A DNA stretch of 64,000 nucleotides from Villigracilis sp024434165 (lineage in GTDB: Bacteria > Chloroflexota > Anaerolineae > Anaerolineales > Villigracilaceae). Positions within the stretch are counted from its first letter, which is position 1. Each line of letters opens with the position of its first letter. Location of the stretch: assembly GCA_030263665.1 (NCBI GenBank), contig SZPK01000036.1:1-64000 (forward strand). Direction: 5' to 3'. Below the pieces are notes generated by a model. That model made no database searches. It was not told the origin of the DNA and saw nothing but the letters and a program-made list of their open reading frames with translations. This document shows positions 40,089-49,045 of this stretch, piece after piece. A program made the translations under genes and the position numbers.

Positions 40089-41999
40089 ATGAACCATCGT
40101 ATCGAGTCATTGATGTCTGCCCGGTTGTTCGTTGCGCCGCAATATGCCGATGACCGGGTGTATTTTTTGAGCAACCTTTCCGGGCATTTGAGTCTGTATG
40201 CCATGTATCACGGCGGAAGCGTGCCGGAGCCGCTCCTGCCGCCGCACATCGCGCTGCAAAATCCGCACCTCATCGGCGGGAGGTCGTTCTATGTCTTCCC
40301 CGAACTGGACAGGATTTTGGTGATGATAGACCGCAACGGCGACGAGAATTACCAGCCCATGTTGATTCCGCTGGACGGCGGTTTCCCGGAGCCCGCTTTC
40401 GATAATTTCTTCGCCGGGTATCGCGTACATCTCGGCGAATGCGACCGCGAAAAGGGGGTTGTTTATCTGCAAGCCGAACGGCGCGATAAGCCTTTGGAGG
40501 AACTTTACCGCGCCAATTTGAAGACCGGCGCGCTGACCAAAATTGCCGCGGGCGAATTTGGATACGGCGTTGCGGATCATTCCGCAAACCACAACCGCAT
40601 CCTGGTCGGGACGGGGTACTCCGCCGGCGACGGCGTGTATTACCTTTGGGATAAGGGAAAGATGACGCTGCTGTATGGCAAGCCGATGGAGAAGCGCAAG
40701 CCGGGCGAACAGGTGCCGCTGAACGGGCTTGGCGCGGGCGTTTTCTCGCCAAGCGGGAAGGGAGCCATTCTCACCAGTTCGTTGTTCGAGGACACCTACA
40801 GCCTGGGCTACCTCAATTTCAAAAAGCCGGGCGTGATAACGCCCGTAAAACTCAAAGGGGTGGCGCACAAAGGCGTGGGTGAGTTGGAGAACATCATCCG
40901 TTTGAAGAACGACCGCTATGCGGTCACGTTCAATATTGACGGCTGCTCGTGGGCATATGAAGGCGTTTTCAACGAAGAGAAGTTGACCATGACCCTCAAG
41001 TACGTGTTGGCGGGAGAGGAGCCTTTCGACGGCGGCATGATGGAGCATCTGGATTACGACAAAGCGGAGGACGTTTTCATCTTTTCGTTTTCCACCGCCA
41101 CGTCGCCCACGCAGATCTATACCATCGAGGGCAGGAACCGCGACCTTCTCTATCGCCACACCGAGGAAAAGATTCTCGGCATTCCTGAAGAACTTCTTTC
41201 CAAAGGCGAGGACGCTTCCTTCATCACCCATGACGGTTTGCGCGTCTCGGCTCGCTTGTACCTGCCTGCCAAAGCGCTCGGATTCAAAGGTCCGCGCCCG
41301 GTGGTGTATTACATTCACGGCGGTCCGCAGGGACAGGAACGCCCGGACTTTGCATGGTTCTCGATGCCGCTTATCCAGTTCCTCACTTTGCGCGGGTTCG
41401 CCGTGTTTGTGCCGAACGTGCGCGGCTCGACGGGTTACGGTCTCTCCTATACCAAGCGCGTTGACCGCGACTGGGGCGGTCAGGACCGGCTCGACCACGT
41501 CCACGCGATGACGAAGGTTCTGCCGAAGGATAAACGCCTTGATGTGAAACGCGCTGCCGTGGTGGGACGTTCCTACGGCGGCTACATGACCCTGATGCTG
41601 GCGGGTATGCACCCGACCTTGTGGAAAGCCTCCTGCGATATGTTCGGTCCGTACGATTTGATCACCTTCTCCGAGCGCATCCCGGAGACGTGGAAGCCGT
41701 ATTTCAAGATTTCCATTGGCGACCCCGCCAAACCGGACGAACGCGCCGACCTGATTCAACGCTCGCCGAAGACGCATCTGCACAACATGAAAGCGCCGAT
41801 GCTCGTCATTCAGGGACGCAACGACCCGCGCGTGGTGGCGGCGGAATCCGAAGACCTGGTGCGCGAACTGAAAAAGAAAGGCAAACCGATTGAACTGCTC
41901 ATCTTCGAGGACGAAGGTCACGATGTGCTGAAGTATGAAAACCGGGTGCGATGTTATAACGCCATCACCGACTTCTTTGCGAAGCATCTGAAGCCATAA
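40089..41999 (+). CDS. S9 family (prolyl-oligopeptidase-type) serine peptidase
   Basis: A 636-residue peptidase with an N-terminal beta-propeller-like domain (residues ~1-370) and a C-terminal alpha/beta-hydrolase. The catalytic triad is Ser495 in GRSYGGY, Asp579 in GRNDPRV, and His611 in DEGHDV; the oxyanion region YYIHGGPQGQERP lies near 415. It resembles acylaminoacyl-peptidase/DPP-like cytoplasmic enzymes; no signal peptide is present. I start at 40089 because AAGGAGAATTAT ATG is ideal. A palindromic repeat directly abuts this ribosome binding site and might modulate translation. Confidence 0.92.
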   Translation: MNHRIESLMSARLFVAPQYADDRVYFLSNLSGHLSLYAMYHGGSVPEPLLPPHIALQNPHLIGGRSFYVFPELDRILVMIDRNGDENYQPMLIPLDGGFPEPAFDNFFAGYRVHLGECDREKGVVYLQAERRDKPLEELYRANLKTGALTKIAAGEFGYGVADHSANHNRILVGTGYSAGDGVYYLWDKGKMTLLYGKPMEKRKPGEQVPLNGLGAGVFSPSGKGAILTSSLFEDTYSLGYLNFKKPGVITPVKLKGVAHKGVGELENIIRLKNDRYAVTFNIDGCSWAYEGVFNEEKLTMTLKYVLAGEEPFDGGMMEHLDYDKAEDVFIFSFSTATSPTQIYTIEGRNRDLLYRHTEEKILGIPEELLSKGEDASFITHDGLRVSARLYLPAKALGFKGPRPVVYYIHGGPQGQERPDFAWFSMPLIQFLTLRGFAVFVPNVRGSTGYGLSYTKRVDRDWGGQDRLDHVHAMTKVLPKDKRLDVKRAAVVGRSYGGYMTLMLAGMHPTLWKASCDMFGPYDLITFSERIPETWKPYFKISIGDPAKPDERADLIQRSPKTHLHNMKAPMLVIQGRNDPRVVAAESEDLVRELKKKGKPIELLIFEDEGHDVLKYENRVRCYNAITDFFAKHLKP

Positions 42000-42008
42000 G
42001 CCGCCGCG

Positions 42009-42266
42009 ATGGTCACCCTTCCCGCCGCACTGTTTGGACTGGCGATCGCCCTGCTCACGGGCGCGTTGTTCCATGCCCTGCGCGGCGGGAACGGCTGGCG
42101 GCTTTTGCTCTTTCTTGGGTTGAGCGTGCTCGGCTTCGCGCTCGGACAGGCGGCAGGCATGGCTTTCGGCTGGCTGGTTTTCAGGTTCGGCGTGTTGGAT
42201 ATCGGCTTGGGCGTGCTGGGAAGCGTCCTGCTGCTGCTGGCAGGCAATTGGCTGGTCCGCGTGTGA
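42009..42266 (+). CDS. Small hydrophobic membrane protein of unknown function
   Basis: An 85-residue protein that is almost entirely hydrophobic, with three predicted membrane segments (residues ~5-23, ~30-58, ~62-82) split by HALRGGNGWR. It begins 9 bp after the peptidase stop, with no Shine-Dalgarno, and could be translated by re-initiation. I recognise no family. The length, hydrophobic pattern and tight spacing favour a real gene. Confidence 0.55.
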   Translation: MVTLPAALFGLAIALLTGALFHALRGGNGWRLLLFLGLSVLGFALGQAAGMAFGWLVFRFGVLDIGLGVLGSVLLLLAGNWLVRV

Positions 42267-42301
42267 CCATCCAAGCCATTTCTGACGGACGCAAAACCCG
42301 G

Positions 42302-42330
42302 TTGCAAGGGAACAAAGAACGGCGTATACT
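42302..42330 (+). promoter_or_regulatory. Sigma-70 type promoter of the ExoD gene
   Basis: TTGCAA (42302-42307), 17-bp spacer, TATACT (42325-42330), about 50 bases upstream of the GTG start. Confidence 0.75.
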
Positions 42331-42379
42331 TCGCCGGTCAAAATTGCAATTGACCAATTCAAGCTCAAGGAATGAAATT

Positions 42380-43030
42380 GTGACCCATATTGACCTTTCA
42401 ACCACCGAGGAATCCGCGCTTCAAACGGAATCACTCGGCGAAAAGATCGAACTTATCATCGAAAAACTCCCGCCTGCTGAAGTCACCCTCGTCGAAATCA
42501 TGGATATCGTCGGGGCAGACAGCCTGCTCCTGTTGACCGTCTTCCTCTCGCTTATTTTCCTCGTGCCGGTCTCCATCCCCGGCGTCAGCACCGTGTTTGG
42601 TTCCGCCATTCTGCTCATCGGCATCACCCGATTGTTCGCCCGTAAACTCTGGCTGCCGGAAAAGATCGGCACACGCAAACTCTCCGCTGAAAAACTGCGC
42701 GAAGGATTTAAAAAAGCCCTCGTCTGGTTCCGCCGCCTGGAGAAGGTCAGCCGTCCGCACCGCCTGCGCGGGTTGACCTCCAAAGGGTTGATGACCGTCT
42801 TCAACAACCTGTCGTTCATCCTTGCCGCGCTTCTGCTGATGATGCCTTTCGGCTTGATTCCCTTTAGTAACACCCTGCCCGCCGTGGCACTTATCTTCCT
42901 CGCCATCGGCATGATGCAGCAGGATGGCGTTTCCATCCTGCTCGGCAATCTTTCGAATGCTGCCACCATTGTCTACTTCGGTTTCCTCATTGCGGGCGGC
43001 GGTTGGTCCATCAGCCGATTCTTTGGCTAG
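42380..43030 (+). CDS. ExoD family membrane protein
   Basis: A 216-residue protein of the exopolysaccharide-synthesis ExoD family: LGEKIELIIEKLPPAEVTLVEIMDIVG near the N-terminus, a hydrophobic LLLTVFLSLIFLVPVSIPGVSTVFG segment (shortened), ARKLWLPEKIGTRKLS, FALW-type arginine-rich loop VWFRRLEKVSRPHRLRGL near 115, then membrane segments through ISRFFG. In rhizobia ExoD affects exopolysaccharide; its biochemical role is unknown. I use the GTG at 42380, preceded by CTCAAGGAATGAAATT; a longer ATG frame overlaps the promoter. It has its own promoter and terminator, so it is monocistronic. Confidence 0.85.
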   Translation: MTHIDLSTTEESALQTESLGEKIELIIEKLPPAEVTLVEIMDIVGADSLLLLTVFLSLIFLVPVSIPGVSTVFGSAILLIGITRLFARKLWLPEKIGTRKLSAEKLREGFKKALVWFRRLEKVSRPHRLRGLTSKGLMTVFNNLSFILAALLLMMPFGLIPFSNTLPAVALIFLAIGMMQQDGVSILLGNLSNAATIVYFGFLIAGGGWSISRFFG

Positions 43031-43042
43031 GTTGCGTTCGCG

Positions 43043-43073
43043 CAGGTCAGGCGTTTGCCTGACCTGTTTTTTT
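43043..43073 (+). terminator. Intrinsic terminator between exoD-like and vanZ-like genes
   Basis: CAGGTCAGGC, loop GTTT, GCCTGACCTG, then TTTTTTT: a perfect 10-bp stem with a seven-T tract that runs straight into the next ATG. Confidence 0.93.
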
Positions 43074-43442
43074 ATGAAATACTTCGCCGCGTTGTTTGCC
43101 CTCTTTATGATTGGCATTGTCATCCTCGCCGACCTGAACGCCATCCCGCCGTCCATTCGCGCGCTTTATGACTTTCAAAACGGCGACAAAATCGGACACT
43201 TCATCCTTTACGGACTTCTCAACTTCTTTCTCACTCTGGCGTTTCTCCGCGCGCTTCCAAACCGGGACGCAAAGCGGATCGCTCTTTCAGTGGGTTTGAT
43301 CCTCGCCCTGGCTGTCGGCGCCGAGGAACTCTCGCAGCGGTATTTCTCCGCCCGCACTTTCGACTTGATGGACCTTGCCGCCAGTTATCTGGGATTGCTC
43401 CTTGGCGGGTGGTCCGTTTTCTTGATGAAAAGTAATCGTTGA
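43074..43442 (+). CDS. VanZ-like family membrane protein
   Basis: A 122-residue protein with four membrane segments and the VanZ-like signature DKIGHFILYGLLNFFL near residue 37 and GAEELSQRYFSARTFDLMDLAAS near 82-104 (shortened). VanZ proteins give low-level teicoplanin resistance in enterococci, but most family members have no known role. The ATG at 43074 touches the T-tract of the preceding terminator, leaving no space for a ribosome binding site. Confidence 0.85.
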   Translation: MKYFAALFALFMIGIVILADLNAIPPSIRALYDFQNGDKIGHFILYGLLNFFLTLAFLRALPNRDAKRIALSVGLILALAVGAEELSQRYFSARTFDLMDLAASYLGLLLGGWSVFLMKSNR

Positions 43443-43468
43443 CCCGCATGAGACCGTTTCATTAAACA

Positions 43469-45019
43469 ATGGGACTCCGATCAATGAACAAAAAGCCCCC
43501 CTATTCGAGAATGATTACGGAACGGGAATGGACATGGACATTTCTCGGGCTGGCTCTGCTGTTCGGCTCGTTCGTCCGCATCCTCCCCGGGCTGTTGACC
43601 GGATTCCCCATCAACGACGGCGGGATGTTCGCGGTGATGATGCGCGACTTGCGCGAAAACAACTTCCTCCTGCCTGCGTTTACAACCTATAACCTTTCCG
43701 GGATTCCGTTTGCCTACCCGCCGCTGGGGTTTTACATCGGGGCTTTCATCGAATCCCTCGGTGTTTCCGAGACAGACGCCCTCATCTGGCTGCCGATGAT
43801 TTTTGCGGCGGCGGCTCTGCCCTCGTTTTATCTCCTTGCGCGCGAGTTGACCGGGAGTCGTCCGCGCGCGGCGCTGGCGGCGGTGTTCTTTGCGCTCGCG
43901 CCGGGGAATTACATCTGGCTGTTGATGGGCGGCGGGCTGACCCGCGCCCTGGGCATGGCGTTGATGACGCTTTCGTTTGCGTTTGTCCATCGCGCCCTGC
44001 GAGAGATGAAATGGCGCACGACCTTTCTCGCGGGCTTGTTCTGCGCGCTGACCGTCTTGAGCCACCCTCAATCTGCACTGCTGACGTTCACCGGCTGCGT
44101 CGTGTTTTGGTTTTTCAGCGGGCGTTCGCGGATGGGGACAATCCACGCCTTCGTGATTGCGGCGGTAACGCTTCTGCTTTCCTCCCCGTGGTGGGGGAGC
44201 GTTGCGGCGAATCACGGCTTCGGGGTTTTTCTCTCTGCGGGGCAGTCCGGTGATTTGCGAGCCTCGTTCTCCGCCCTGCTCGGAAACCTGTTTTCACGTC
44301 AGACCATCCTGCCGTTTTCCACGGTCTTCTGGCTGCTTGGTTTGGGGCGGGCTGTCTTCATACGCCGATTTGACCTGCTGGTTTGGGGTTTCCTCCCTTA
44401 TCTTATAGACCAGCGCAGCGCGCCGATTGCCACGTCGCTTTTGTATCCCATCCTCGCCGCATACGGTTTTCTGGATGCCCTGCCCGCGTTGATTGATTTT
44501 GTCCGTTCGCGGAAGTGGAATGTCATCCCGGAGGCTTCGCTCTTCAACGTCCACGCGCTTTCGATGGGCATGCTTGGAATCGCGTTGTACCTGTTCATCG
44601 AATCCGTTTTCCATACCCAGGTCATCCGAACCGTCTCGCTGACGCCCGCCGCAATCGAAGCGATGATTTGGGCGCGGGAAAACACCCCCGCTGAGAGCTC
44701 GTTCCTGATTTTGAGCGGGCGCGAAGACGTGATGACCGACCCCGTGCAGGAGTGGTTCCCGGCGCTGGCGGAGCGTCACTCCGTGAGCACGCTGCAGGGT
44801 CTTGAATGGACACTGGAGGACGAATTCATCATCCGCTGGGCACAGTTGGGGAACCTGCAATCCTGCCGCGCCGCGGACTGCATCCATGCGCGGGTGCGCG
44901 AAATGGAACTGGAATTCACCCACCTGCTTGTGGATACTTCGAAACTTCCGCCGGGCATGTTTTTATCCGAAGGATATGAAATCCTGTTCGATAACGGGCG
45001 GTATGTTGTGATGAGATAA
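43469..45019 (+). CDS. Polytopic membrane protein, GT-C-like fold
   Basis: A 516-residue protein with ten or more hydrophobic helices. The first loop (LTGFPINDGGMFAVMMRDLREN near residue 45, shortened) carries acidic residues after the first helix, the usual position of the catalytic Asp in GT-C glycosyltransferases, and NLSGIPFAYPPLGFYIGAF follows. The C-terminal ~120 residues (from about 395) are soluble with IWARENTPAESSFLIL, as in many dolichyl-phosphate-mannose-type transferases. This suggests a lipid-linked-sugar glycosyltransferase, but I cannot name the substrate. The ATG at 43469 or 43484 (MNKKPPYSR) may be used; neither has a strong ribosome binding site. Confidence 0.7.
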   Translation: MGLRSMNKKPPYSRMITEREWTWTFLGLALLFGSFVRILPGLLTGFPINDGGMFAVMMRDLRENNFLLPAFTTYNLSGIPFAYPPLGFYIGAFIESLGVSETDALIWLPMIFAAAALPSFYLLARELTGSRPRAALAAVFFALAPGNYIWLLMGGGLTRALGMALMTLSFAFVHRALREMKWRTTFLAGLFCALTVLSHPQSALLTFTGCVVFWFFSGRSRMGTIHAFVIAAVTLLLSSPWWGSVAANHGFGVFLSAGQSGDLRASFSALLGNLFSRQTILPFSTVFWLLGLGRAVFIRRFDLLVWGFLPYLIDQRSAPIATSLLYPILAAYGFLDALPALIDFVRSRKWNVIPEASLFNVHALSMGMLGIALYLFIESVFHTQVIRTVSLTPAAIEAMIWARENTPAESSFLILSGREDVMTDPVQEWFPALAERHSVSTLQGLEWTLEDEFIIRWAQLGNLQSCRAADCIHARVREMELEFTHLLVDTSKLPPGMFLSEGYEILFDNGRYVVMR

Positions 45020-45020
45020 A

Positions 45021-45052
45021 AACATCCTGGCGGCGCAAACTGCCAGGATGTT
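45021..45052. terminator. Hairpin between convergent genes
   Basis: AACATCCTGGC and GCCAGGATGTT form an 11-bp stem around a ten-base loop, starting one base after the membrane-protein stop and about 50 bases before the exporter stop on the other strand. T-tracts are short. Confidence 0.75.
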
Positions 45053-45104
45053 AAGTTCATTTCGTGTTTTGTCGAAGCGGGGGGGACAACTTCCCGCGCG
45101 GATT

Positions 45105-47498
45105 CTACTCGTATGCCAGCGTATCTCTCACCGTCAGGCTGGAGGCGCGGTGGGCAGGCAGGGCGCTCGCCAGCGTGCCAAGCACAATCGTGAATATCAG
45201 CCAGGCAATGATTCCCGTCATGCCGTAAACGGGCGGCATGGGCGCTGTGAGCAGAGCCATGCCAACGCCGAAGCACAACAAACTCGTGATGGGCAGCGAG
45301 ATGACGATGCTGATTGCCCAACTGAGGATGCCGATCACCATGCCTTCGGTGATGACGATGGCTTGAATGTCACCGTTGCTCGCGCCGATGGCGCGCATCA
45401 CGCCGATTTCGCGCGTCCGTTCCAGGACGTTGATGCTCATCGTACCCATCAAACCCAGCCCGCCGACGACGGCGATCAGACTTGCCATGACGAGGATGAA
45501 ATACACGAGGATGTCGGTCTGCGCCTTCTGCTCGCGGATGAAGTCCGCGCCCAACTGCGTGGAGCGGATCTGGATTCCGCGCCGCTCGAACGCCGCCTGA
45601 ATCTGGTCGTTGATTCGTTTCTGGGTCTCGGCGTCGTGTTCGGCGGTGACGATGCGCAGGGAATACGCCATCTCCGGCTGACCGACCAGCACGCTCAGGT
45701 ACTCGTAGTTGACGTACAACAGCGGCGGGCTGACGTTGCCTGTGATGCTGTACGTGCCGATGATCTGCCACTTTGTTTCCTTGCCGTCAATTTCGATGGT
45801 CAACCAATCGCCGATCTTCAGGTCGGGAAAGATTTGCAGTAAATGGTTGCCGATGACGATGGCGTTCTCGTCGCCGGTTGTCAGCCAGCGCCCCGAGGTG
45901 ATGACCGGGTCAATCAGTTTGGAGGTCGAGGGCGGCGCAACGAAAAGGATTTGCGTCCCGCTGTCTTCTTCACCCATCTTCAGCGTGCCGGAGTATTCCA
46001 GCCAGCCTTCCGCGCCTTCCACGCCGGGGATGCTCATGGCAATGCCGGCGACTTTATCGTAACGGTAACCGCGGTCGAAGGAGATGTTGATATCCGCAAG
46101 GAAGTAGCCCTGGATATCCTCGATGGTTTTGTCGAACGACGCCCACAGGTTGTACACCGCGATGAAGATCGCGCCGCCCAAAACGAGGGTGAAGAGCGTC
46201 AGCCCCAGCCGCACCTTGCGGCGGAAAGTGTTCCTGAGCGAGATGCGAATCGGGCGCGGAATCAACACCGAGTTCCTGTTGACCGCGTCATCCTTCGGCT
46301 TGGCGTTCCCGCCGAGCCCGTAATCGCTCAGCGCCTCGCGCACGGTCACTTTCACGCTGTTATAGATCGGCAGCACCGAAGCCAGCACCGGCACAACGAC
46401 TGCCACAATGACCTGTTGAATGTACGTGCCGGGATAGCCGCGATACACACCGGGATAAAACCCAAGCCACTCCGCCATGCCTTTGCCGATCATTTCCGCC
46501 GTCCAATTGGCGAGCGGCACGGCGATCAGCAGCGCGCCGATGCCGAAACCGACGATCAGCGCGACGTACATGCTGAAGATTTGCATCGTCCCGCCGCCGG
46601 TGGCTTTCATGATGCCGATCTGCCGTGTGTGCTGGGTCATCAACGCGGTGATGGTGTTGACGATCAAAAAGCCGCTGAGGATGACGGTCAGGTAACCGAG
46701 CGTGCTCAACACAAAGAACACGCCCTGGCTGATGCTGTAGGCAAAATGGTGCCCCGGCTGGTAAACGTTCACGTAATACACCGTCGCCCCGGAGCGTTCC
46801 AGCCGCTCCGCCACCGCCTGGCAAATCGCCATCACATGCTCCTGGTCGGTCTGCTTTTCAAGCACGCTCACCGCCAGTTCGCTATAGGTCGAAGGATCGC
46901 CGCCCAGCCACTCGAACGTGCTTGGATTCACGTACGCATTGACCATGTTCGCAAGATTGTACGGAAAGCCCGTCACATCGTGTATATAGCCAGCCAGGGT
47001 CAACTCGCGCTTTCTGCCGTCCGATAGTTCGAGCACGATTTGATCGCCGGGTTTGTATCCGAGCGGGATCGCGCTGGCATCGAGGATGGTTTCCTTGTTC
47101 CCGTATTTTGGAATACTGGTCTCGCCTGAGGCGGGCTTCAGCACATTCAGCGTCAGCGCTGCGGGGTCTTCGAGCGATGTGAAAACGATATTCACGTAGG
47201 TTCCGTCCGGGCGGATGATTCGCGCACTCAGAGACGAAAATCCCTCCACCGCCTCCACGCCGGGCACTTCACGCGCCGCCTTTACCATCTCATCGGTCAG
47301 CGGGTAGGCATACACCTCGCCCTCAGACGGGTTCGCGGAAAGAAAATCCCCGTCCATGCTTTCGTTCATGTACAAGCCCATGTTGCTGTTGAAGCCCACC
47401 GCCAGCGTGCCCACCGCAATCGTCAAAATGGTGAGGAACGTCCGCCCGCGGCTGCTCCAAAAATCAGCCCAGACTTTTTTCCAACGACTCGCCATCAT
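45105..47498 (-). CDS. MacB/FtsX-type ABC transporter permease with two FtsX domains
   Basis: A 797-residue permease. The N-terminus has SRGRTFLTILTIAVGTLAVG as the first helix, a large extracellular MacB-PCD-like domain to about residue 260, three helices (~265-390), a cytoplasmic link, a second extracellular domain (~430-650), and a final FtsX module with LGLMGTMSINVLERTREIGVMRAIGAS near 700-725 (shortened). This ten-helix-like duplicated architecture fits lipoprotein- or antibiotic-export permeases. Its ATG overlaps the end of the ATPase gene by 4 bp (47495-47498). Together with the upstream ATPase and HlyD-like adaptor it forms a MacAB-like tripartite exporter; no TolC gene is seen. Confidence 0.92.
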   Translation of the reverse strand: MMASRWKKVWADFWSSRGRTFLTILTIAVGTLAVGFNSNMGLYMNESMDGDFLSANPSEGEVYAYPLTDEMVKAAREVPGVEAVEGFSSLSARIIRPDGTYVNIVFTSLEDPAALTLNVLKPASGETSIPKYGNKETILDASAIPLGYKPGDQIVLELSDGRKRELTLAGYIHDVTGFPYNLANMVNAYVNPSTFEWLGGDPSTYSELAVSVLEKQTDQEHVMAICQAVAERLERSGATVYYVNVYQPGHHFAYSISQGVFFVLSTLGYLTVILSGFLIVNTITALMTQHTRQIGIMKATGGGTMQIFSMYVALIVGFGIGALLIAVPLANWTAEMIGKGMAEWLGFYPGVYRGYPGTYIQQVIVAVVVPVLASVLPIYNSVKVTVREALSDYGLGGNAKPKDDAVNRNSVLIPRPIRISLRNTFRRKVRLGLTLFTLVLGGAIFIAVYNLWASFDKTIEDIQGYFLADINISFDRGYRYDKVAGIAMSIPGVEGAEGWLEYSGTLKMGEEDSGTQILFVAPPSTSKLIDPVITSGRWLTTGDENAIVIGNHLLQIFPDLKIGDWLTIEIDGKETKWQIIGTYSITGNVSPPLLYVNYEYLSVLVGQPEMAYSLRIVTAEHDAETQKRINDQIQAAFERRGIQIRSTQLGADFIREQKAQTDILVYFILVMASLIAVVGGLGLMGTMSINVLERTREIGVMRAIGASNGDIQAIVITEGMVIGILSWAISIVISLPITSLLCFGVGMALLTAPMPPVYGMTGIIAWLIFTIVLGTLASALPAHRASSLTVRDTLAYE

Positions 47499-48637
47499 GA
47501 TGAGACTCCCCTCCAGGATAGATTCTCGCCGTTGTGCTTGTCTGCCAGCCGGTGCAGCGCCTCGCGCGTGACCTCGGACTGGTCCAGCAATTCTGACAGC
47601 TGGTCATACCCGATGGCGAGGACTTCCACCGGGGTCGCCTCGGAGGCGCGGATGGAAGCGCGGTGCTTCTTCTCGTGGAAGAACTCCATTTCGCCGAACA
47701 CTTTCCCCGGTCCGAGTTGAAGCGCAACCACATCCGATTGGTTCGGGCGCGGCAGAATCACTTCCACCATCCCCTGCGTGACGATGTAGAAGGTGTCTGC
47801 GTTCGTGCCTTCGGCAAGGATCATCGCTCCCGCATCGAAGTTCAACTTCCTGGCGGATTTCGTCGCCTGAAGCAATTGCGTATGGGTGAGTGTGGGCATG
47901 GCTTTCGCCACATACTCGTTGACGATTTCGCCGTCCGCGATAAGCGCGGTGCGGTGGGTGCGTTTTGCCAGCCCGCTGTCGTGCGTGACGATGATGATGG
48001 TCTTGCCTTTGGCGACCAGGTTGTTGAACAGCGTAAACACCGACTCGGCGGTCTTCGAGTCGAGGTTGCCGGTCGGCTCGTCTGCGATGACGACGGGCGG
48101 GTCGTTGGCGAGCGCGCGCGCAATGGCGACGCGCTGCTGCTGACCACCGGAGAGCGCGGTGGGGAGTTTGTGCGCGTGGTCGGCGAGCTCGACGAGTTCC
48201 AGCAATTCCATGGCGCGTTTGCGGCGTTCGTTCATGGGATAGGTGCGGCAGAAATCCATCGGGAGCATGATGTTCTCGATGACCGAGATCATCGGCAGCA
48301 GTTGAAAGAATTGAAAGACGATGCCGAGGTTCTTCCCGCGCCAGCGCGCCATGCGGTTTTCGTTCAGGGTGTGCACGCCCGTGCCGTTGACCCACACCTC
48401 GCCCTGGGTGGGGCGGTCAATGCCGGTGATCATGTTCAGCAGGGTGGTCTTGCCGCTCCCCGATTTGCCGATGACGCTGACGAACTCGCCCGCTTCGATC
48501 TGCAAGTCCACGTCTTTGAGCGCCTGGTAATCGCCGACCGCCGTTTTGTAGTTTTTGGTCACGCCGCGCAGGTCAATGATGGGACGATTTTCGGCTTCGT
48601 TTGCATCCGCTTTGGGTTTGAAGAATGAGATAGCCAT
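47495..48637 (-). CDS. ABC exporter ATPase fused to a C-terminal cyclic-nucleotide-binding domain
   Basis: A 380-residue protein. Residues ~20-240 are a MacB/LolD-type ATPase: Walker A GKSGSGKTT (57-65), Q-loop VFQFFQL, signature LSGGQQQR (162-169), Walker B VVIADEP (182-188) and switch His in VTHD (219). Residues ~255-370 form a cNMP-binding beta-roll: AMILAEGTNADTFYIVTQGMVEV (shortened), PGKVFGEMEFFHEKKHRASIRA near 310-331, then EVLAI. LolD/MacB ATPases end near 230-240, so the sensor domain is an addition. It may gate export by cyclic nucleotide or simply be a dimerisation module. It is the middle gene between the adaptor and the permease. Confidence 0.93.
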   Translation of the reverse strand: MAISFFKPKADANEAENRPIIDLRGVTKNYKTAVGDYQALKDVDLQIEAGEFVSVIGKSGSGKTTLLNMITGIDRPTQGEVWVNGTGVHTLNENRMARWRGKNLGIVFQFFQLLPMISVIENIMLPMDFCRTYPMNERRKRAMELLELVELADHAHKLPTALSGGQQQRVAIARALANDPPVVIADEPTGNLDSKTAESVFTLFNNLVAKGKTIIIVTHDSGLAKRTHRTALIADGEIVNEYVAKAMPTLTHTQLLQATKSARKLNFDAGAMILAEGTNADTFYIVTQGMVEVILPRPNQSDVVALQLGPGKVFGEMEFFHEKKHRASIRASEATPVEVLAIGYDQLSELLDQSEVTREALHRLADKHNGENLSWRGVSS

Positions 48638-48650
48638 AAGTTATTTCCTG

Positions 48651-48760
48651 TGCCGCGGCATGTATGTCGCGTTGCGCGAGATATTGAACCTTTCCAAATT
48701 ATTCTGACAACATCGTACCGCAAAATAAATCTTGCGGGTGTTTGCCGCCAGAGAAGGCGA
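48651..48760. repeat. Palindromic repeats (GCGCGAGAT / ATCTTGCGG family)
   Basis: GCCGCGGCATGTATGTCGC followed by GCGCGAGATATTGAACC, then ACCGCAAAATAAATCTTGCGG within the next 80 bases. They are diverged members of the family at 28806, 35262, 40049 and 49003. Confidence 0.55.
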
Positions 48761-48826
48761 ACCCCAGCCGTTTATGTTTTCAGTTTAATAGACTTCCTGC
48801 AAAAGTCACTTTTTTACCTTGCTCAA

Positions 48827-48860
48827 GGCGGCGTCTCCGCCGCCGAGGACTGCGGCGGAG
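48827..48860. repeat. GC-rich dispersed repeat, copy 2 (GGCGGCGTC family)
   Basis: GGCGGCGTCTCCGCCGCC then GAGGACTGCGGC; near-identical to 115-146 at the other end of the window. Confidence 0.65.
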
Positions 48861-48869
48861 CACTTATAC

Positions 48870-48972
48870 AACCCGAGTTGCTGCCTTGGTTTCAAGCGGC
48901 TTCCCTCACCCCAAACAAGGTTATATCTTCTGGGATGACTTCCCCCTCTCCCGATGGGAGAGGGCAGGTGAG
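48870..48972. repeat. Dispersed repeat, second copy lacking the right end
   Basis: A 103-bp block with about three differences from 22729-22832. The right terminal inverted repeat of the other copy is missing here. It lies 10 bases after the GC-rich repeat at 48827. Confidence 0.8.
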
Positions 48973-49002
48973 TAATCCAAGAGGTTTAATTTGTTAATCT
49001 GC

Positions 49003-49041
49003 AATATGCCGCATTGCGCGAGATAAACCTTGCGGTACACG
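49003..49041. repeat. Palindromic repeat upstream of the ATPase, after the adaptor gene
   Basis: ATGCCGCATTGCGCGAGAT then AAACCTTGCGGTACA, ending 5 bases from the adaptor stop. The 408-bp interval 48638-49045 consists largely of repeats and contains no gene. Confidence 0.6.
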
Positions 49042-49045
49042 CCGG

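Noticed and set aside
40107..42434. 775-codon open frame on the minus strand opposite the S9 peptidase
   Set aside because: Antisense to a protein with a complete catalytic triad; no recognisable domain; rich in Arg, His, Gln.
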